DNA from: Mesorhizobium loti | GTDB taxonomy: Bacteria > Pseudomonadota > Alphaproteobacteria > Rhizobiales > Rhizobiaceae | Length of the DNA: 64,000 bases | Assembly (NCBI RefSeq): GCF_003148495.1 | Contig: NZ_QGGH01000001.1 | Location: forward strand, 437,805-501,804 | Direction: 5' to 3' | Shown here: positions 48,099 through 57,987 of the stretch, in pieces | Layout of the letters: every line of letters starts with the position of its first letter | How positions within the stretch are numbered: the first letter of the stretch is position 1 | The notes under the pieces: generated by a model | The model's input: the letters and a program-made list of their open reading frames with translations, nothing else | Databases searched by the model: none | What the model was told of the DNA's origin: nothing | Made by a program: the position numbers and the translations under genes

Positions 48099-50518
48099 AC
48101 ACGCCGCTGCGGATGGCCGACGCGACGCGCAGTGTCGAGATAAGGGTCCGCGGCCGTGTGCAAGGTGTTGGTTTCCGGCCGACGGTGTGGCGGATCGCCA
48201 GCCGGCTGGGCCTCGACGGCGACGTGCTCAACGACAGCCAGGGCGTGTTGATCCGCGTGCGTGGCGTCTCGTCGACCATTGCAGCACTTGTCGAGGAGTT
48301 GCGGGCGTCGCCGCCGCCGCTGGCCGAAATCACGGCCATCGAGACCCGCCCTTGTGAGGGCGACTTGGCGTCCGGCTTCGTCATCGTCGACAGCGAGGCG
48401 GGTGTTCATGCCCGCACCGAAATATCGCCCGATGCCGCCATGTGTAGCGTCTGCGCGGCCGAAGTGCTCGATCCGTTCCTGCGGCGTTTCCGCTATCCCT
48501 TCACCAACTGCACCCATTGCGGGCCACGGCTGAGCATCGTTCGCGGCGTTCCTTACGACCGCGCCACCACGACCATGGCGCCGTTTCCGCTGTGCCAGGC
48601 CTGTGGCGCCGAATATCGTGATCCTGGCGACCGCCGCTTTCATGCCGAGGCGACGGCCTGCCATGTCTGCGGACCGACAGCAAGATTGATCCGCTTCGAT
48701 GGCCGCGCCTTCTCCTTCGAGCAGCATTCAATGCTCGATGATGTGGACGCGGCATTGAGCCTGATCCAGAAAGGCGAGATCGTCGCCATCAAGGCACTTG
48801 GCGGCTATCAGCTTGCTTGCGATGCCACCCGGCCGGAGGCGGTGGCTTTGCTGCGTCAACGCAAGCGCCGCGACGCAAAACCCTTCGCGCTGATGGCGCG
48901 TGACCTCGATGTTGTTCGCCGCCACGCAACGGTCAGTGACGCGGAAGCGGCAGCCCTTGCAAGCCGCGAGGCGCCAATTGTCCTGCTTGCCGCCACCGGA
49001 CCCGAAAAACTGCCCGCCGAGATCGCGCCCGGTCTGCAGACCCTGGGCTTCATGCTGCCTTCAACCCCTTTGCATCTGCTCTTGCTCAGGCGCATGGGCC
49101 GGCCGGTGGTCATGACCAGCGGCAACCTGTCCGATGAACCGCAGCTTGTCGATGACGCGGAGGCGGCAGCAAAACTGTCCTCGATCGCACCATACGCTTT
49201 GACCCACAATCGCGATATCGCCAACCGCATCGACGATTCCGTTGTGCGCCACATGGGCGCAAAACTGCGCGTGCTGCGCCGCGCGCGCGGCTATGCGCCG
49301 GCTTCGATCGAGCTTCCGCCAGGCTTCGAGGCGGCGCCAGAAATCCTGGCTTACGGTGCTGAACTGAAAGCGACCTTCTGTCTGATCAAGGACGCCCGGG
49401 CTGTGCTGTCGCAGCACCAGGGCGATCTCGAAGACGCACTGACCTACGACGACTATCGCAAGAACCTCGTCCTTTATCGCGATCTTTTCGATCATCGCCC
49501 GGTGGCCTTGGCCGCGGACCTGCATCCTGAATATCTGTCAGCGAAACTGGCGCGCGCCACCGCCAGGTCTGACAACCTGCCGCTTGTGGAGGTTCAGCAT
49601 CATCATGCGCATGCCGCTGCCTGCCTCGCTGAAAACGGACGGTCATTGAACGCCGATCCTGTCCTGGCCATCGTGCTCGACGGGCTCGGCTACGGATCGG
49701 ACGGTGCGATCTGGGGCGGCGAGTTCCTGCTCGCGGACTATCGCCGCTTCGAACGGCTTGGCACGTTCAAGCCGGTCGCCATGCCAGGGGGCGCTCAAGC
49801 CATACGCGAGCCGTGGCGCAACCTCCATGCCCATGTTTTGTCCGAGATGGGATGGCCGGCCTTCGCCATGAATTTTGGCGAACTGGACCTGTTTGCCGCG
49901 CTCACCGCCAAGCCGTTGGCGAGCGTCGAGGCCATGATCAAGGCGTCCCTCAATTCGCCCAACGCGTCATCTTGCGGTCGCCTGTTCGACGCAGTCGCTG
50001 CGGCTCTCGGAATCTGTTTCGACCGTCAGGCCTATGAGGGCGAGGCGGCCGCGCGGCTGGAGGCGATGGTCTCGGCCCGCTCGCTTGAAGAGGAGGGCGA
50101 TGCTCTCGCCTATCCGTTACCGATCCCCAACCTGAAAGGTTCAGGCTTGCCATACATTGAACCGCTGGGCATGTGGAACGCTGTCTTTGGCGACCTGATC
50201 CTGAAAACGCCGGCGCCCCTCATCGCGGCGCGCTTCCACAAGGGTCTGGCGAAATCCATCGCCGCCATGGCTTTGAAGCTGGCGCGTCGCGACGAAGACG
50301 GCGCCCTGCCGCGTTTCGACACGGTGGTCCTGTCGGGCGGCTGCTTCCAGAACAAGGTGCTGTTCGAGCAGGTCCTCGGCCGGCTTGAGGACCTCGATTT
50401 CAACGTCCTGACGCATTCCCGCGTGCCTTCCAATGATGGCGGCGTCGCGTTCGGCCAGGCCGTGATCGCGGCAGCCCATCTCATCGACGCCGGCGGTGTC
50501 CGACAGAAAGCGAGCTGA
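48095..50518 (+). CDS. hypF: HypF carbamoyltransferase
   Basis: 807 residues. Acylphosphatase domain (RVRGRVQGVGFRPTVWRIA), two zinc fingers (CSVCAAEVLDPF ... CTHCGPR; CQACGAEYRDPG ... CHVCGP), YrdC-like domain (GEIVAIKALGGYQLACDAT) and a Kae1-like end (VQHHHAHAAACLAENG; LSGGCFQNKVLFEQ). It makes carbamoyl-AMP from carbamoyl phosphate and passes it to HypE for CN ligand synthesis. ATG 48095 overlaps the NHL stop; the longer frame upstream is a shadow. Confidence 0.96.
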   Translation: MNTPLRMADATRSVEIRVRGRVQGVGFRPTVWRIASRLGLDGDVLNDSQGVLIRVRGVSSTIAALVEELRASPPPLAEITAIETRPCEGDLASGFVIVDSEAGVHARTEISPDAAMCSVCAAEVLDPFLRRFRYPFTNCTHCGPRLSIVRGVPYDRATTTMAPFPLCQACGAEYRDPGDRRFHAEATACHVCGPTARLIRFDGRAFSFEQHSMLDDVDAALSLIQKGEIVAIKALGGYQLACDATRPEAVALLRQRKRRDAKPFALMARDLDVVRRHATVSDAEAAALASREAPIVLLAATGPEKLPAEIAPGLQTLGFMLPSTPLHLLLLRRMGRPVVMTSGNLSDEPQLVDDAEAAAKLSSIAPYALTHNRDIANRIDDSVVRHMGAKLRVLRRARGYAPASIELPPGFEAAPEILAYGAELKATFCLIKDARAVLSQHQGDLEDALTYDDYRKNLVLYRDLFDHRPVALAADLHPEYLSAKLARATARSDNLPLVEVQHHHAHAAACLAENGRSLNADPVLAIVLDGLGYGSDGAIWGGEFLLADYRRFERLGTFKPVAMPGGAQAIREPWRNLHAHVLSEMGWPAFAMNFGELDLFAALTAKPLASVEAMIKASLNSPNASSCGRLFDAVAAALGICFDRQAYEGEAAARLEAMVSARSLEEEGDALAYPLPIPNLKGSGLPYIEPLGMWNAVFGDLILKTPAPLIAARFHKGLAKSIAAMALKLARRDEDGALPRFDTVVLSGGCFQNKVLFEQVLGRLEDLDFNVLTHSRVPSNDGGVAFGQAVIAAAHLIDAGGVRQKAS

Positions 50519-50520
50519 CA

Positions 50521-50802
50521 ATGTGCCTTGGCATTCCTGGAAAGATCCTCAAGATCGACGATCATGAAAAGAAGCTGGCGACCGTCGATGTCAGCGGCGT
50601 CAGGCGACAAATCAACATCGCCTGCATTGTCAACGAACACCATTCGGTCGACGACTGCGTCGGCGACTGGGTGCTGATCCATGTCGGTTTCGCCATGAGC
50701 CGCATCGACGAGCGTGAAGCAGCCGAAACCTTAAAAATCCTCACCGAACTCGGCGAAGCGCAAGCCGAGATGGAGTCCATGCGGCTGTCGGCGGTCCATT
50801 AG
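50521..50802 (+). CDS. hypC: HypC hydrogenase maturation chaperone
   Basis: 93 residues. N-terminal MCLGIPGKILKIDD with the essential Cys2, then VDVSGVRRQINIACI and DWVLIHVGFAMSRIDE. HypC holds the Fe(CN)2CO unit with HypD and delivers it to the large-subunit precursor. 2 bp after hypF. Confidence 0.95.
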   Translation: MCLGIPGKILKIDDHEKKLATVDVSGVRRQINIACIVNEHHSVDDCVGDWVLIHVGFAMSRIDEREAAETLKILTELGEAQAEMESMRLSAVH

Positions 50803-50814
50803 GAGGACGTGAAA

Positions 50815-51507
50815 ATGTCCAGCGAAAGCGAACTGAAAGGGCTCTATCCATTCCTGCACGGCAAGGCGCAGAATCCGGAAAAGATGAATGCGGCGCTGCT
50901 GCATTCCGTTGCCGAAAAGGCCCGCGACACACGCGAAACCAATGAGCGCTTCTTTGGAGATCAGGCCGGCATCCTCGTCGCCGCCGCGCATGCGCTGGCG
51001 GATGTCTACCGCAACAACGGTCAGCTGTTCTCCATGGGCAATGGCGGCTCGAGCTGCGATGCGTCCCATGTCGCGGTCGAGTTCGTCCATCCCGTGACCG
51101 CCGGCCGGCCGGCGCTCGCCGCCACCAATCTCGTTGCCGATCTGGCGATGATTTCAGCCGTCGGCAACGATCTCGGCTTCGACCATGTCTTCGTGCGCCA
51201 ACTGCTGGCGCACGGCCGCAAGGGCGATGCGCTGATCGGCATCTCGACCAGTGGCAATTCGCAAAACCTGGTCGCGGCCTTCGCCAAGGCCAAGGAGATG
51301 GGCGTCCATACCATCGGGCTCGCCGGCGGCGACGGGGGGCGCATGAAATCGTCAGGCACCGTCGAGCATTTGCTCGTCGTGCCGTCGACCTCGATCCACC
51401 GCATCCAGGAATGCCATGTCGCCGCTTACCACATCCTGTGGGACCTCGTGCACACGCTGCTCGCCGACGAACGCGGCTCCGCCGCCGCAAAAGGAAGCGC
51501 CCAATGA
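50815..51507 (+). CDS. SIS-domain sugar-phosphate isomerase-like protein (GmhA-like) within the hyp cluster
   Basis: 230 residues. SIS motifs: LFSMGNGGSSCDASHVAVEF, GDALIGISTSGNSQNLVAAF, and a C-terminal helix ECHVAAYHILWDLVHTLL. The fold and motifs match sedoheptulose-7-phosphate isomerases. It sits 12 bp after hypC and overlaps hypD by ATGA, so it is made with the maturation proteins. It may act in hydrogenase maturation rather than LPS heptose synthesis; no heptose genes are near. ATG 50815 has AGGAGG at 8 bases; GTG 50809 is too close. Confidence 0.85.
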   Translation: MSSESELKGLYPFLHGKAQNPEKMNAALLHSVAEKARDTRETNERFFGDQAGILVAAAHALADVYRNNGQLFSMGNGGSSCDASHVAVEFVHPVTAGRPALAATNLVADLAMISAVGNDLGFDHVFVRQLLAHGRKGDALIGISTSGNSQNLVAAFAKAKEMGVHTIGLAGGDGGRMKSSGTVEHLLVVPSTSIHRIQECHVAAYHILWDLVHTLLADERGSAAAKGSAQ

Positions 51508-52661
51508 AATACACCGACGAATTCCGCGACGCGGAAAAGGCGAAAGTCTTGATCAAGGAAATCGACAAGCTTGTCGCCACCATCGAGATCGCAAAAACGC
51601 GCCCGATCAACATCATGGAGGTCTGCGGCGGCCACACCCATTCGATCTTCCGCTACGGGCTGGAAGGCATGCTGCCTGACGCCATCGAACTCGTGCACGG
51701 GCCGGGTTGTCCGGTCTGCGTGCTGCCGATGGGCAGGGTCGACGATTGCGTGTCGATCGCCGAGCGGCCGGAAGTGATCTTTACCACCTTCGGTGACGCC
51801 ATGCGTGTGCCCGGCTCAAAGAAGAGCCTGCAGCAGGCAAAGGCCGATGGCGCCGATGTGCGCATGGTCTATTCGCCGATGGACGCGCTGTCGCTGGCGC
51901 GCAAGAACCCGGATCGAGAGGTGGTGTTCTTCGGCCTCGGCTTCGAAACCACAATGCCGTCCACGGCACTGACGGTGCTGCAGGCCGAAGCCGACGGCAT
52001 CGAAAACTTCTCGGTGTTTTGCAACCACATCACCATCGTGCCGACGATCAAGGCGATCCTCGACAGCCCGGATCTGCATCTCGACGGCTTCCTGGGACCA
52101 GGCCATGTCTCTATGGTCATCGGGACCGCCCCTTACGAATTCATCGCCGACTTCTACAAGCGGCCCATGGTCGTCGCCGGCTTCGAACCCCTCGATGTCC
52201 TGCAATCGATCTGGATGGTGCTGAAGCAGATCAAGGATGGCCGCGCCGAGATCGAAAACCAGTATGCCCGCATCGTTCCTGAGGCGGGAAACAACGCCGC
52301 TCTCACTGCCGTGGGCAAGGTCTACGAACTGCGTGAATTCTTCGAATGGCGGGGGCTCGGCTCCATCGACCATTCCGGCGTCAAGGTGCGCGATGACTAT
52401 GCCCGCTTTGATGCCGAGCGCAAGTTCGCCATCCCCGGCGTCAAGATAGCCGACCCCAAATCCTGCCAGTGCGGCGAGGTCCTGAAGGGCGTCATCAAGC
52501 CGTGGCAGTGCAAAGTGTTCGGCACCGCCTGCACCCCGGAGATGCCGCTCGGTGCCCTAATGGTTTCATCCGAGGGCGCTTGCGCTGCCTATTACCAGTA
52601 TGGCGGCGTCAAGAAGCATACCACGGTCCGGTCCGGTAGCCAGCCGGTGAGCGTGTCATGA
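51504..52661 (+). CDS. hypD: HypD hydrogenase maturation protein
   Basis: 385 residues. MEVCGGHTHSIFRYGLEGML and HGPGCPVCVLP carry the conserved Cys of the Fe site; the C-terminal Cys set (CQCGEVLKG ... CKVFGTACTP ... EGACAAYYQY) binds a 4Fe-4S cluster. It assembles Fe(CN)2CO with HypC. ATG 51504 overlaps the SIS stop. Confidence 0.96.
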   Translation: MKYTDEFRDAEKAKVLIKEIDKLVATIEIAKTRPINIMEVCGGHTHSIFRYGLEGMLPDAIELVHGPGCPVCVLPMGRVDDCVSIAERPEVIFTTFGDAMRVPGSKKSLQQAKADGADVRMVYSPMDALSLARKNPDREVVFFGLGFETTMPSTALTVLQAEADGIENFSVFCNHITIVPTIKAILDSPDLHLDGFLGPGHVSMVIGTAPYEFIADFYKRPMVVAGFEPLDVLQSIWMVLKQIKDGRAEIENQYARIVPEAGNNAALTAVGKVYELREFFEWRGLGSIDHSGVKVRDDYARFDAERKFAIPGVKIADPKSCQCGEVLKGVIKPWQCKVFGTACTPEMPLGALMVSSEGACAAYYQYGGVKKHTTVRSGSQPVSVS

Positions 52662-53725
52662 ACATGCGGCCACCCCCACCCAAACGCGTGCTGGGACGGG
52701 TTTTCATCCCCACCGTGACGCTTGCCCATGGCGGCGGCGGCAAGGCGATGAAGGACCTGATCGACGATGTCTTCATCAGCGCCTTCGCCGATGGCGCACC
52801 TGAAGTGCTGGAAGACCAGGCGCGCTTCGATCTCGCAATGCTGGCAACGCATGGCGACCGGCTTGCCTTCACCACCGATTCCTTCGTTGTCGACCCGCTG
52901 TTCTTTCCCGGCGGGGATATCGGCAAGCTTGCTGTCTACGGCACTGTCAACGACCTGGCGGTCGGCGGTGCCAAGCCGCTCTATCTGTCCTGCGCCGTCG
53001 TCATCGAGGAAGGCATGAAGGTCGAGGTGCTGCGCCGGATCGCGCTCTCGATGGCGCAAGCGGCACGCGAAGCCGGCGTCACCATCGTGACGGGCGACAC
53101 CAAGGTCGTTCAGCGCGGCGCATGCGACAAGATGTTTATAACGACCACCGGAATTGGGGTGATCCGGCCCGGACTTGAACTCGGCATCGACCATGTCAGG
53201 CCGGGTGACGCTATCCTGGTTAACGGCCTGTTGGGTGATCATGGCGCGGCGATCCTGTGCGCGCGCGGCGACATGGCGCTGGAAGCCTCGATCGAGAGCG
53301 ATTGTGCGGCTCTGCATGAACTGATCGAGTTGCTGCTCGCCGCCGCGCCCGGCACGCGCTGTATCCGTGACGCAACACGCGGCGGCATCGCTACGGTGCT
53401 CAACGAGATCGCCGACGCCTCCGCGGTGTCGATCGAAATCGACGAGGCAGCGACGCCGCTGCGCGATGAAGTGCGCGGCTTTTGCGAGATACTCGGTCTC
53501 GACCCGCTTTATCTGGCCAACGAAGGCAAGATCGTCATTGCGGTGCCGGCCGAAGAAAGTGAGGCCGCGCTTGCCGCATTGTGCGCGCATCCGCACGGCC
53601 AGGGCTCTGCAATCATCGGCCATGCCGGCCTCGGCGAGCCGGGGCGCGTGACCATGCAGACCTTGTTTGGCGGCCGGCGCATCGTCGACATGCTGGTCGG
53701 CGAACAATTACCGCGGATTTGTTGA
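52658..53725 (+). CDS. hypE: HypE, cyanide-ligand synthase
   Basis: 355 residues, PurM-like. LAHGGGGKAMKDLIDDVF at the start, FTTDSFVVDPLFFPGGDIGK, and TRGGIATVLNEIA. The C-terminus ends LPRIC, with the carbamoyl-accepting Cys last. It dehydrates the thiocarboxamide to thiocyanate using ATP. ATGA overlap with hypD. Confidence 0.96.
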   Translation: MNMRPPPPKRVLGRVFIPTVTLAHGGGGKAMKDLIDDVFISAFADGAPEVLEDQARFDLAMLATHGDRLAFTTDSFVVDPLFFPGGDIGKLAVYGTVNDLAVGGAKPLYLSCAVVIEEGMKVEVLRRIALSMAQAAREAGVTIVTGDTKVVQRGACDKMFITTTGIGVIRPGLELGIDHVRPGDAILVNGLLGDHGAAILCARGDMALEASIESDCAALHELIELLLAAAPGTRCIRDATRGGIATVLNEIADASAVSIEIDEAATPLRDEVRGFCEILGLDPLYLANEGKIVIAVPAEESEAALAALCAHPHGQGSAIIGHAGLGEPGRVTMQTLFGGRRIVDMLVGEQLPRIC

Positions 53726-53734
53726 GGAAGGCCC

Positions 53735-54073
53735 GTGCACGAACTCGGCATCACGCGCAACATCGTCTCCATCGTCGAGGAAGCGGCGAAGGGCCGCCGC
53801 GTCAGGCGCGTGACACTTGATGTGGGTCAGCTTTCCGGGATCATGCCCGACGCCATCCTGTTTTGCTTCGACATTGTCGCCAAGGGCACATTGCTCGATG
53901 GCGCCCGGCTGGACATCCACAAGATTGCCGGGCGTGCAAGCTGCCGGACTTGCAGCGCAACGTTCGAGACGGCAACCCTTTATCAGGCCTGCGCCTGCGG
54001 CTCCCATGCCATCGACCGGTTGGCCGGCGAGGAACTGAAGATCCGGGAAATGGAAATCGAGGAGGCTGCCTGA
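53735..54073 (+). CDS. hypA: HypA nickel-insertion protein
   Basis: 112 residues, GTG start giving [16 protein letters not shown] (the N-terminal Met-His binds Ni). Zinc site [20 protein letters not shown]. It works with HypB to insert nickel. Stop overlaps the hypB ATG. Confidence 0.95.
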   Translation: MHELGITRNIVSIVEEAAKGRRVRRVTLDVGQLSGIMPDAILFCFDIVAKGTLLDGARLDIHKIAGRASCRTCSATFETATLYQACACGSHAIDRLAGEELKIREMEIEEAA

Positions 54074-55146
54074 TGTGCGGAACCTGTGGCTGCGGCTCCA
54101 AGGCCGAAACCCGAATTCTCAACCTGCAAACCGGCAAGGAAACGGCTCTCAGCGACGGGCACGGTCATAGCCATGCGCATAAGGGCGACTTGGCGCATCG
54201 GCACGGCCACGATCATGACCACAGCCACGCCCATCCGCACGACCATGGCGACGGACATAGCCACGATCACCAGCATCCGCACAGTCATGGCCACGACCAC
54301 ACTCATGGCCACGAGCACGGGCACGACCACGCGTTCGAGCAGGCGCGCGAGCATCGCCACCATCACGATCATCCCCATGACGACGCGGAGTTGCATGGTC
54401 ACGACCATTCGCATGAGCATGATCACCACGGTCATGATCATGCTGACGGCCATCATCACCATGGTCACGAGCATCGCCACCGCCAAACCGCGGTGGTCGA
54501 ACTCGAAATGCAAATCCTGGCCAAGAACGACGCACTCGCGGCCAGCAATCGCGGCTGGTTCGCCGGTCGCGAGATACTGGCGCTGAACCTTGTTTCTTCG
54601 CCAGGCTCCGGCAAGACGACGCTGCTTGAGCGCACCATCCGCGATCTCAAGGACCAGATGCTGATCTCGGTCATCGAGGGTGACCAGGCGACCGCCAATG
54701 ACGGCGAGCGCATCCGCGCCGCGGGGGCTGCCGCCATCCAGGTCAACACCGGCGCCGGCTGCCATCTTGAAGCCGACATGCTGGCCAAGGGGCTGGCCGA
54801 GCTGAAGCCGGCCTTCGGTTCCGTGGTCATGATCGAAAATGTCGGCAATCTTGTCTGCCCGGCGATGTTTGACCTGGGCGAACACGCCAAGGTGGTCATA
54901 CTCTCGGTCACCGAGGGCGATGACAAGCCGCTGAAGTATCCGCACATGTTCCGTGCTGCCAAGGTCATGATCATCAACAAGATCGATCTTTTGGCGCATG
55001 TCGATTTCGACGTCGACACCGCCATCGCCAACGCGCGGCGGATCAATCCCGAGATTGCCACGCTTAGCGTGTCGGCAAAGACGGGGGAGGGGCTCGGGGG
55101 TTGGTATGAATGGCTTCACAACGAAGCGGCGCAGGTAGGGCTCTAG
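54073..55146 (+). CDS. hypB: HypB GTPase with an extended His-rich nickel-storage region
   Basis: 357 residues. N-terminal MCGTCGCGS is the high-affinity Ni site. Residues about 30-136 contain roughly 48 His, mostly in HxH with Asp and Gly. The GTPase domain follows: [55 protein letters not shown]. It delivers nickel in a GTP-dependent way; the His region should store Ni. ATG overlaps the hypA stop. The antisense of the His tract gives a long Met/Val-rich open frame that is an artefact. Confidence 0.96.
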   Translation: MCGTCGCGSKAETRILNLQTGKETALSDGHGHSHAHKGDLAHRHGHDHDHSHAHPHDHGDGHSHDHQHPHSHGHDHTHGHEHGHDHAFEQAREHRHHHDHPHDDAELHGHDHSHEHDHHGHDHADGHHHHGHEHRHRQTAVVELEMQILAKNDALAASNRGWFAGREILALNLVSSPGSGKTTLLERTIRDLKDQMLISVIEGDQATANDGERIRAAGAAAIQVNTGAGCHLEADMLAKGLAELKPAFGSVVMIENVGNLVCPAMFDLGEHAKVVILSVTEGDDKPLKYPHMFRAAKVMIINKIDLLAHVDFDVDTAIANARRINPEIATLSVSAKTGEGLGGWYEWLHNEAAQVGL

Positions 55147-55208
55147 GCCTGGATGCGCTAGATCGTCCCAGAATTTGCCGCGCCATACACGGACCGGGGA
55201 GGAGAGAA

Positions 55209-56315
55209 ATGACGCAAGGAGCCGCGCTCACGGCGCCAGCGATGCACCAGGAACCGGTTAAACGACGTCTGCCCAATCCCTTCGACGACCAGCCGGTGCG
55301 TGTGAGAACCAAGGCGGTGATGATCTACGTCTTGCTGATCGCCGCCAACATCGCTGCGTGGATGTGGGCCTGGGTCGCTTTTTCCGACCGGCCGGCCCTG
55401 CTCGGCACCGCTTTGCTCGCCTATATGTTCGGTCTCAGGCACGCATTCGACGCTGACCATATCGCAGCCATCGACAACGTCGTGCGCAAGCTGATGCAGG
55501 AGGGCAAGGCCCCTTACGCGACCGGCTTCTTCTTTTCGCTCGGCCACTCAAGCATCGTCGTCCTGGCCTCGATTGCCATCGCTGCGTCCGCCACGATGAT
55601 GCAAGGCAGACTGGATGAGTTTCACAATCTGGGCGGGTTGATCGGGACCAGCATCTCGGCCCTGTTCCTGCTGGTGGTCGGCATCGCGAACCTGTTCATC
55701 CTCAAGGGCATATGGGCGGCTTTCATCCGGGCGCGCCGTGGCGAGAAGATCGTCGACGAGGATCTCGACGCCCTGCTTGCCGGGCGTGGCTTGATCGCCC
55801 GCATTTTCCGCCCGCTATTCGGCATCGTTTCTCGCTCCTGGCACATGTATCCGATCGGCTTCCTCTTCGGTCTCGGCTTCGACACCGCGACGGAAATCGG
55901 CCTGCTAGGCATCTCCGCAACCCAGGCAACGCAGGGCATTTCATTCTGGTCTATTCTGATTTTTCCAGCGCTTTTCACCGCCGGGATGTCCATCATGGAC
56001 ACAACGGACAGCGTATTGATGACTGGCGCCTACAGCTGGGCGTTCGTCAATCCGATGCGAAAGCTCTGGTATAATCTCACCATCACAATTGCCTCAGCGG
56101 TGATCGCGATCTTCATAGGCGGCATTGAGGCGCTCGGGATCCTCGCCGACAAGCTTGGTCTGCAAGGCGGGCTTTGGGGCGCGGTTGAAGGGATCAATGA
56201 GAATTTTGCCACTTTCGGCTATGCGATTGTCGGTATCTTCGTGGTGAGTTGGGTGGTCTCTGTGATCGTCTACCGAGCGAAAGGCTACGGAAGATTGAGG
56301 CTGGAGAACACCTAG
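55209..56315 (+). CDS. hupN: Nickel/cobalt permease, NiCoT (HoxN/HupN) family
   Basis: 368 residues, about eight membrane segments. The NiCoT signature RHAFDADHIAAIDN lies in TM2, with GFFFSLGHSSIVVLASIAIA and LGFDTATEIGLL. It imports Ni2+ for the hydrogenase. ATG 55209 follows GGGAGGAGAGAA, 63 bp after hypB. It ends the hydrogenase island. Confidence 0.94.
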   Translation: MTQGAALTAPAMHQEPVKRRLPNPFDDQPVRVRTKAVMIYVLLIAANIAAWMWAWVAFSDRPALLGTALLAYMFGLRHAFDADHIAAIDNVVRKLMQEGKAPYATGFFFSLGHSSIVVLASIAIAASATMMQGRLDEFHNLGGLIGTSISALFLLVVGIANLFILKGIWAAFIRARRGEKIVDEDLDALLAGRGLIARIFRPLFGIVSRSWHMYPIGFLFGLGFDTATEIGLLGISATQATQGISFWSILIFPALFTAGMSIMDTTDSVLMTGAYSWAFVNPMRKLWYNLTITIASAVIAIFIGGIEALGILADKLGLQGGLWGAVEGINENFATFGYAIVGIFVVSWVVSVIVYRAKGYGRLRLENT

Positions 56316-56699
56316 GCTCCGATGTGCTGGATCTCGACCTAGTAACGCGAGATGCTCTGGTTGAAAGACGTCTGGCGCTTGATAATGAGAAATCGGCTGG
56401 GTGGAATGGCACATTCGCTTGGTACCTGAGAAACCTTTGAATTCACGGCCAAGGCGGCTCAAGTGGCCGGAAATTGCACCCTGGTAGACCCGGCAAGTTC
56501 CTCATCAAACCATGCGTTCACTCCTGCGTCCGGAATTTGATCGGAACCCCGTCCGGTTCAAACTCGGAATCCGCACTGTGGACGCGATCAATGTCCGTCC
56601 CCGATCGCAGGCGCGCCTTCAACGTATTCCTGCTCCAACACCGGAGCCAGCGCTGCAACCAGCCCGGCAGAAAGTCCGACCGCTGGTGTTCTTCCTCTC
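56316..56699. other. Interval without an intact gene; probable decayed 5' part of the agmatinase gene
   Basis: Short frames only. A weak frame at 56512-56724 runs into the agmatinase-like motif region but its N-terminal sequence is not recognisable. Near 56325-56440 a frame reads TRDALVERRLALDNEKSAGW, which looks gene-like but has no proper start; origin unknown. Confidence 0.4.
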
Positions 56700-56843
56700 T
56701 CAGTGTGCGGCGATCATTCGATAACTTACCCGATCCTGAAAGCCGTCGGAAAGAAGGCTCCTGTCGGATTGATTCATATAGACGCCCACTGCGACACCGG
56801 CGGTACGTTCGACCTTACCAAGTTCCATCACGGCGGCCCTTTT
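56700..56843 (+). pseudogene. Agmatinase/ureohydrolase-family gene, 5' fragment
   Basis: Translation gives CGDHSITYPILKAVGKKAPV, GLIHIDAHCDTGG and KFHHGG: the GGDHS and DAHxD metal motifs of agmatinase/guanidinobutyrase enzymes, with the first Gly now Cys. Sequence then runs directly into the IS5-type end at about 56844. The next part of the same gene lies 4.2 kb away at 61098. Confidence 0.82.
56814..56837 (+). repeat. 24-bp direct repeat, left copy
   Basis: Identical to 61074-61097; it encodes the TKFHHGG part of the broken agmatinase gene and bounds the IS5-flanked interval. Confidence 0.9.
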
Positions 56844-57745
56844 CAGAGGCCGTTTGGAAAATCGGAAAATTGGGATTTCGGCGGAGGCGGGTTTGTGGTT
56901 CATCTTGGGGATGTGGACCAAACAGAGCCGTGGCCGGATGGCCTAGATCGCCAAGAAGACCCAGCGCTACCCGTCCGATCTGACGGACGAAGAGTGGGAA
57001 CAGATCGCTGCGCTGATGGCTAAGCCTGGGCGTCGCGGCCGCCCGCGCGAGGTTGTGAGGTAATTAACGCGGTGCGCTACCTCGTGCGCTCGGGTTGCGG
57101 CTGGCGGATGCTGCCGATCCATTTCGGCGCCTGGCAGACGGTCTACGGCTGGTTTCGCGAGTTGGCGCGGCGCTTTCTGTTCCAGACCATTCACGACGTG
57201 GCGCTGATGCTGGACCGCCAGCGGGCCGGGCGCGAGGCCAGCCCCACGGCTGGCGTGATCGACAGCCAGTAGGTCAAGGCGCCGCAAGCTGAAAACAAGG
57301 GGTACGACGCCGGCAAGAAGATTGTCGGCCGCAAGCGCCACATCGCCGTCGATACCGACGGGCGGTTGTTGATGGTCAACCTGAGGCCGGCCGACATCTC
57401 CGACAGCGCCGGCGCACAGGCGATTCTGGATGGTATCCGCAAGCGCTGGCCCTGGGTGAAGCATCTGTTCGCCGACGGCGCCTACGACCGGCTCACGTTC
57501 ACGGACAAGGCCGCCTACCTCGATTTCGTGGTCGAGATCATCCGTCGCTCCGACGACCAGAAGGGCTTCCAGGTTCTGCCCCGCCGCTGGGTCGTCGAGC
57601 GGACCTTCGGCTGGATGACAAGATGGCGCCGCCTAGTGCGCGACTACGAGCAGCGTAACGATGTCTCGCAAGCCATGATCCTCGTCGCTATGGGCGGAAA
57701 TCTTATCCGCAGAACCGCTCATCTGTGAGTTTCCAAACTCTTACA
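56844..57745 (+). mobile_element. IS5-family insertion sequence, decayed (left copy)
   Basis: Left end CAGAGGCCGTTTGGAAA and right end TTTCCAAACTCTTAC form imperfect inverted ends. Inside (56938-57728) lies a transposase pseudogene: YPSDLTDEEWEQIAALM, then GCGWRMLPIHFGAWQTVYGW, VGRKRHIAVDTDGRLL, FADGAYDR and VVERTFGWMTRWRRLVRDYE. It is broken by a stop at codon 3, an extra AGGTAATT-like stretch near 57056 that ends the frame, and a TAG at 57270-57272 in DSQ*VKAP. The element cannot move by itself. Confidence 0.85.
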
Positions 57746-57793
57746 TCGCCTTCGACCTTCGGGTGAAATGGAGTCATTTTGTATGGCAACAAT

Positions 57794-57822
57794 GAAGGGC
57801 GCCTTGCTCAAGGGCGCCCTTC
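57794..57822. terminator. Hairpin downstream of the porin gene
   Basis: Perfect 10-base arms GAAGGGCGCC / GGCGCCCTTC with a 9-base loop, about 165 bp past the porin stop on the minus strand. No T-run, so termination is uncertain. The 259-bp gap around it holds no gene. Confidence 0.45.
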
Positions 57823-57987
57823 GCATCGGCGGCACGCTTCGATCCGGGGAGTACAGACCTTAGCATTCTGGAGGAGCCGCCGATGAGCGCTGTTTGGTAT
57901 TCCGCTTCGCCATCGCTGGCTGGATTAGCGAAGCCTGGTGTCCGCAACCGCAATGCTGCGGGCACCCTGGTTCAATGGTGCGATCCG

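Noticed and set aside
54160..54480. Short periodic repeats that could suggest a CRISPR or satellite array
   Set aside because: The period comes from repeated His-Asp/Gly codons of HypB; there are no unique spacers of constant length.
53983..55119. A 378-codon minus-strand open frame rich in Met and Val
   Set aside because: It is the antisense of the hypB His-rich region (CAC/CAT codons read as GTG/ATG) and has no domain of its own.
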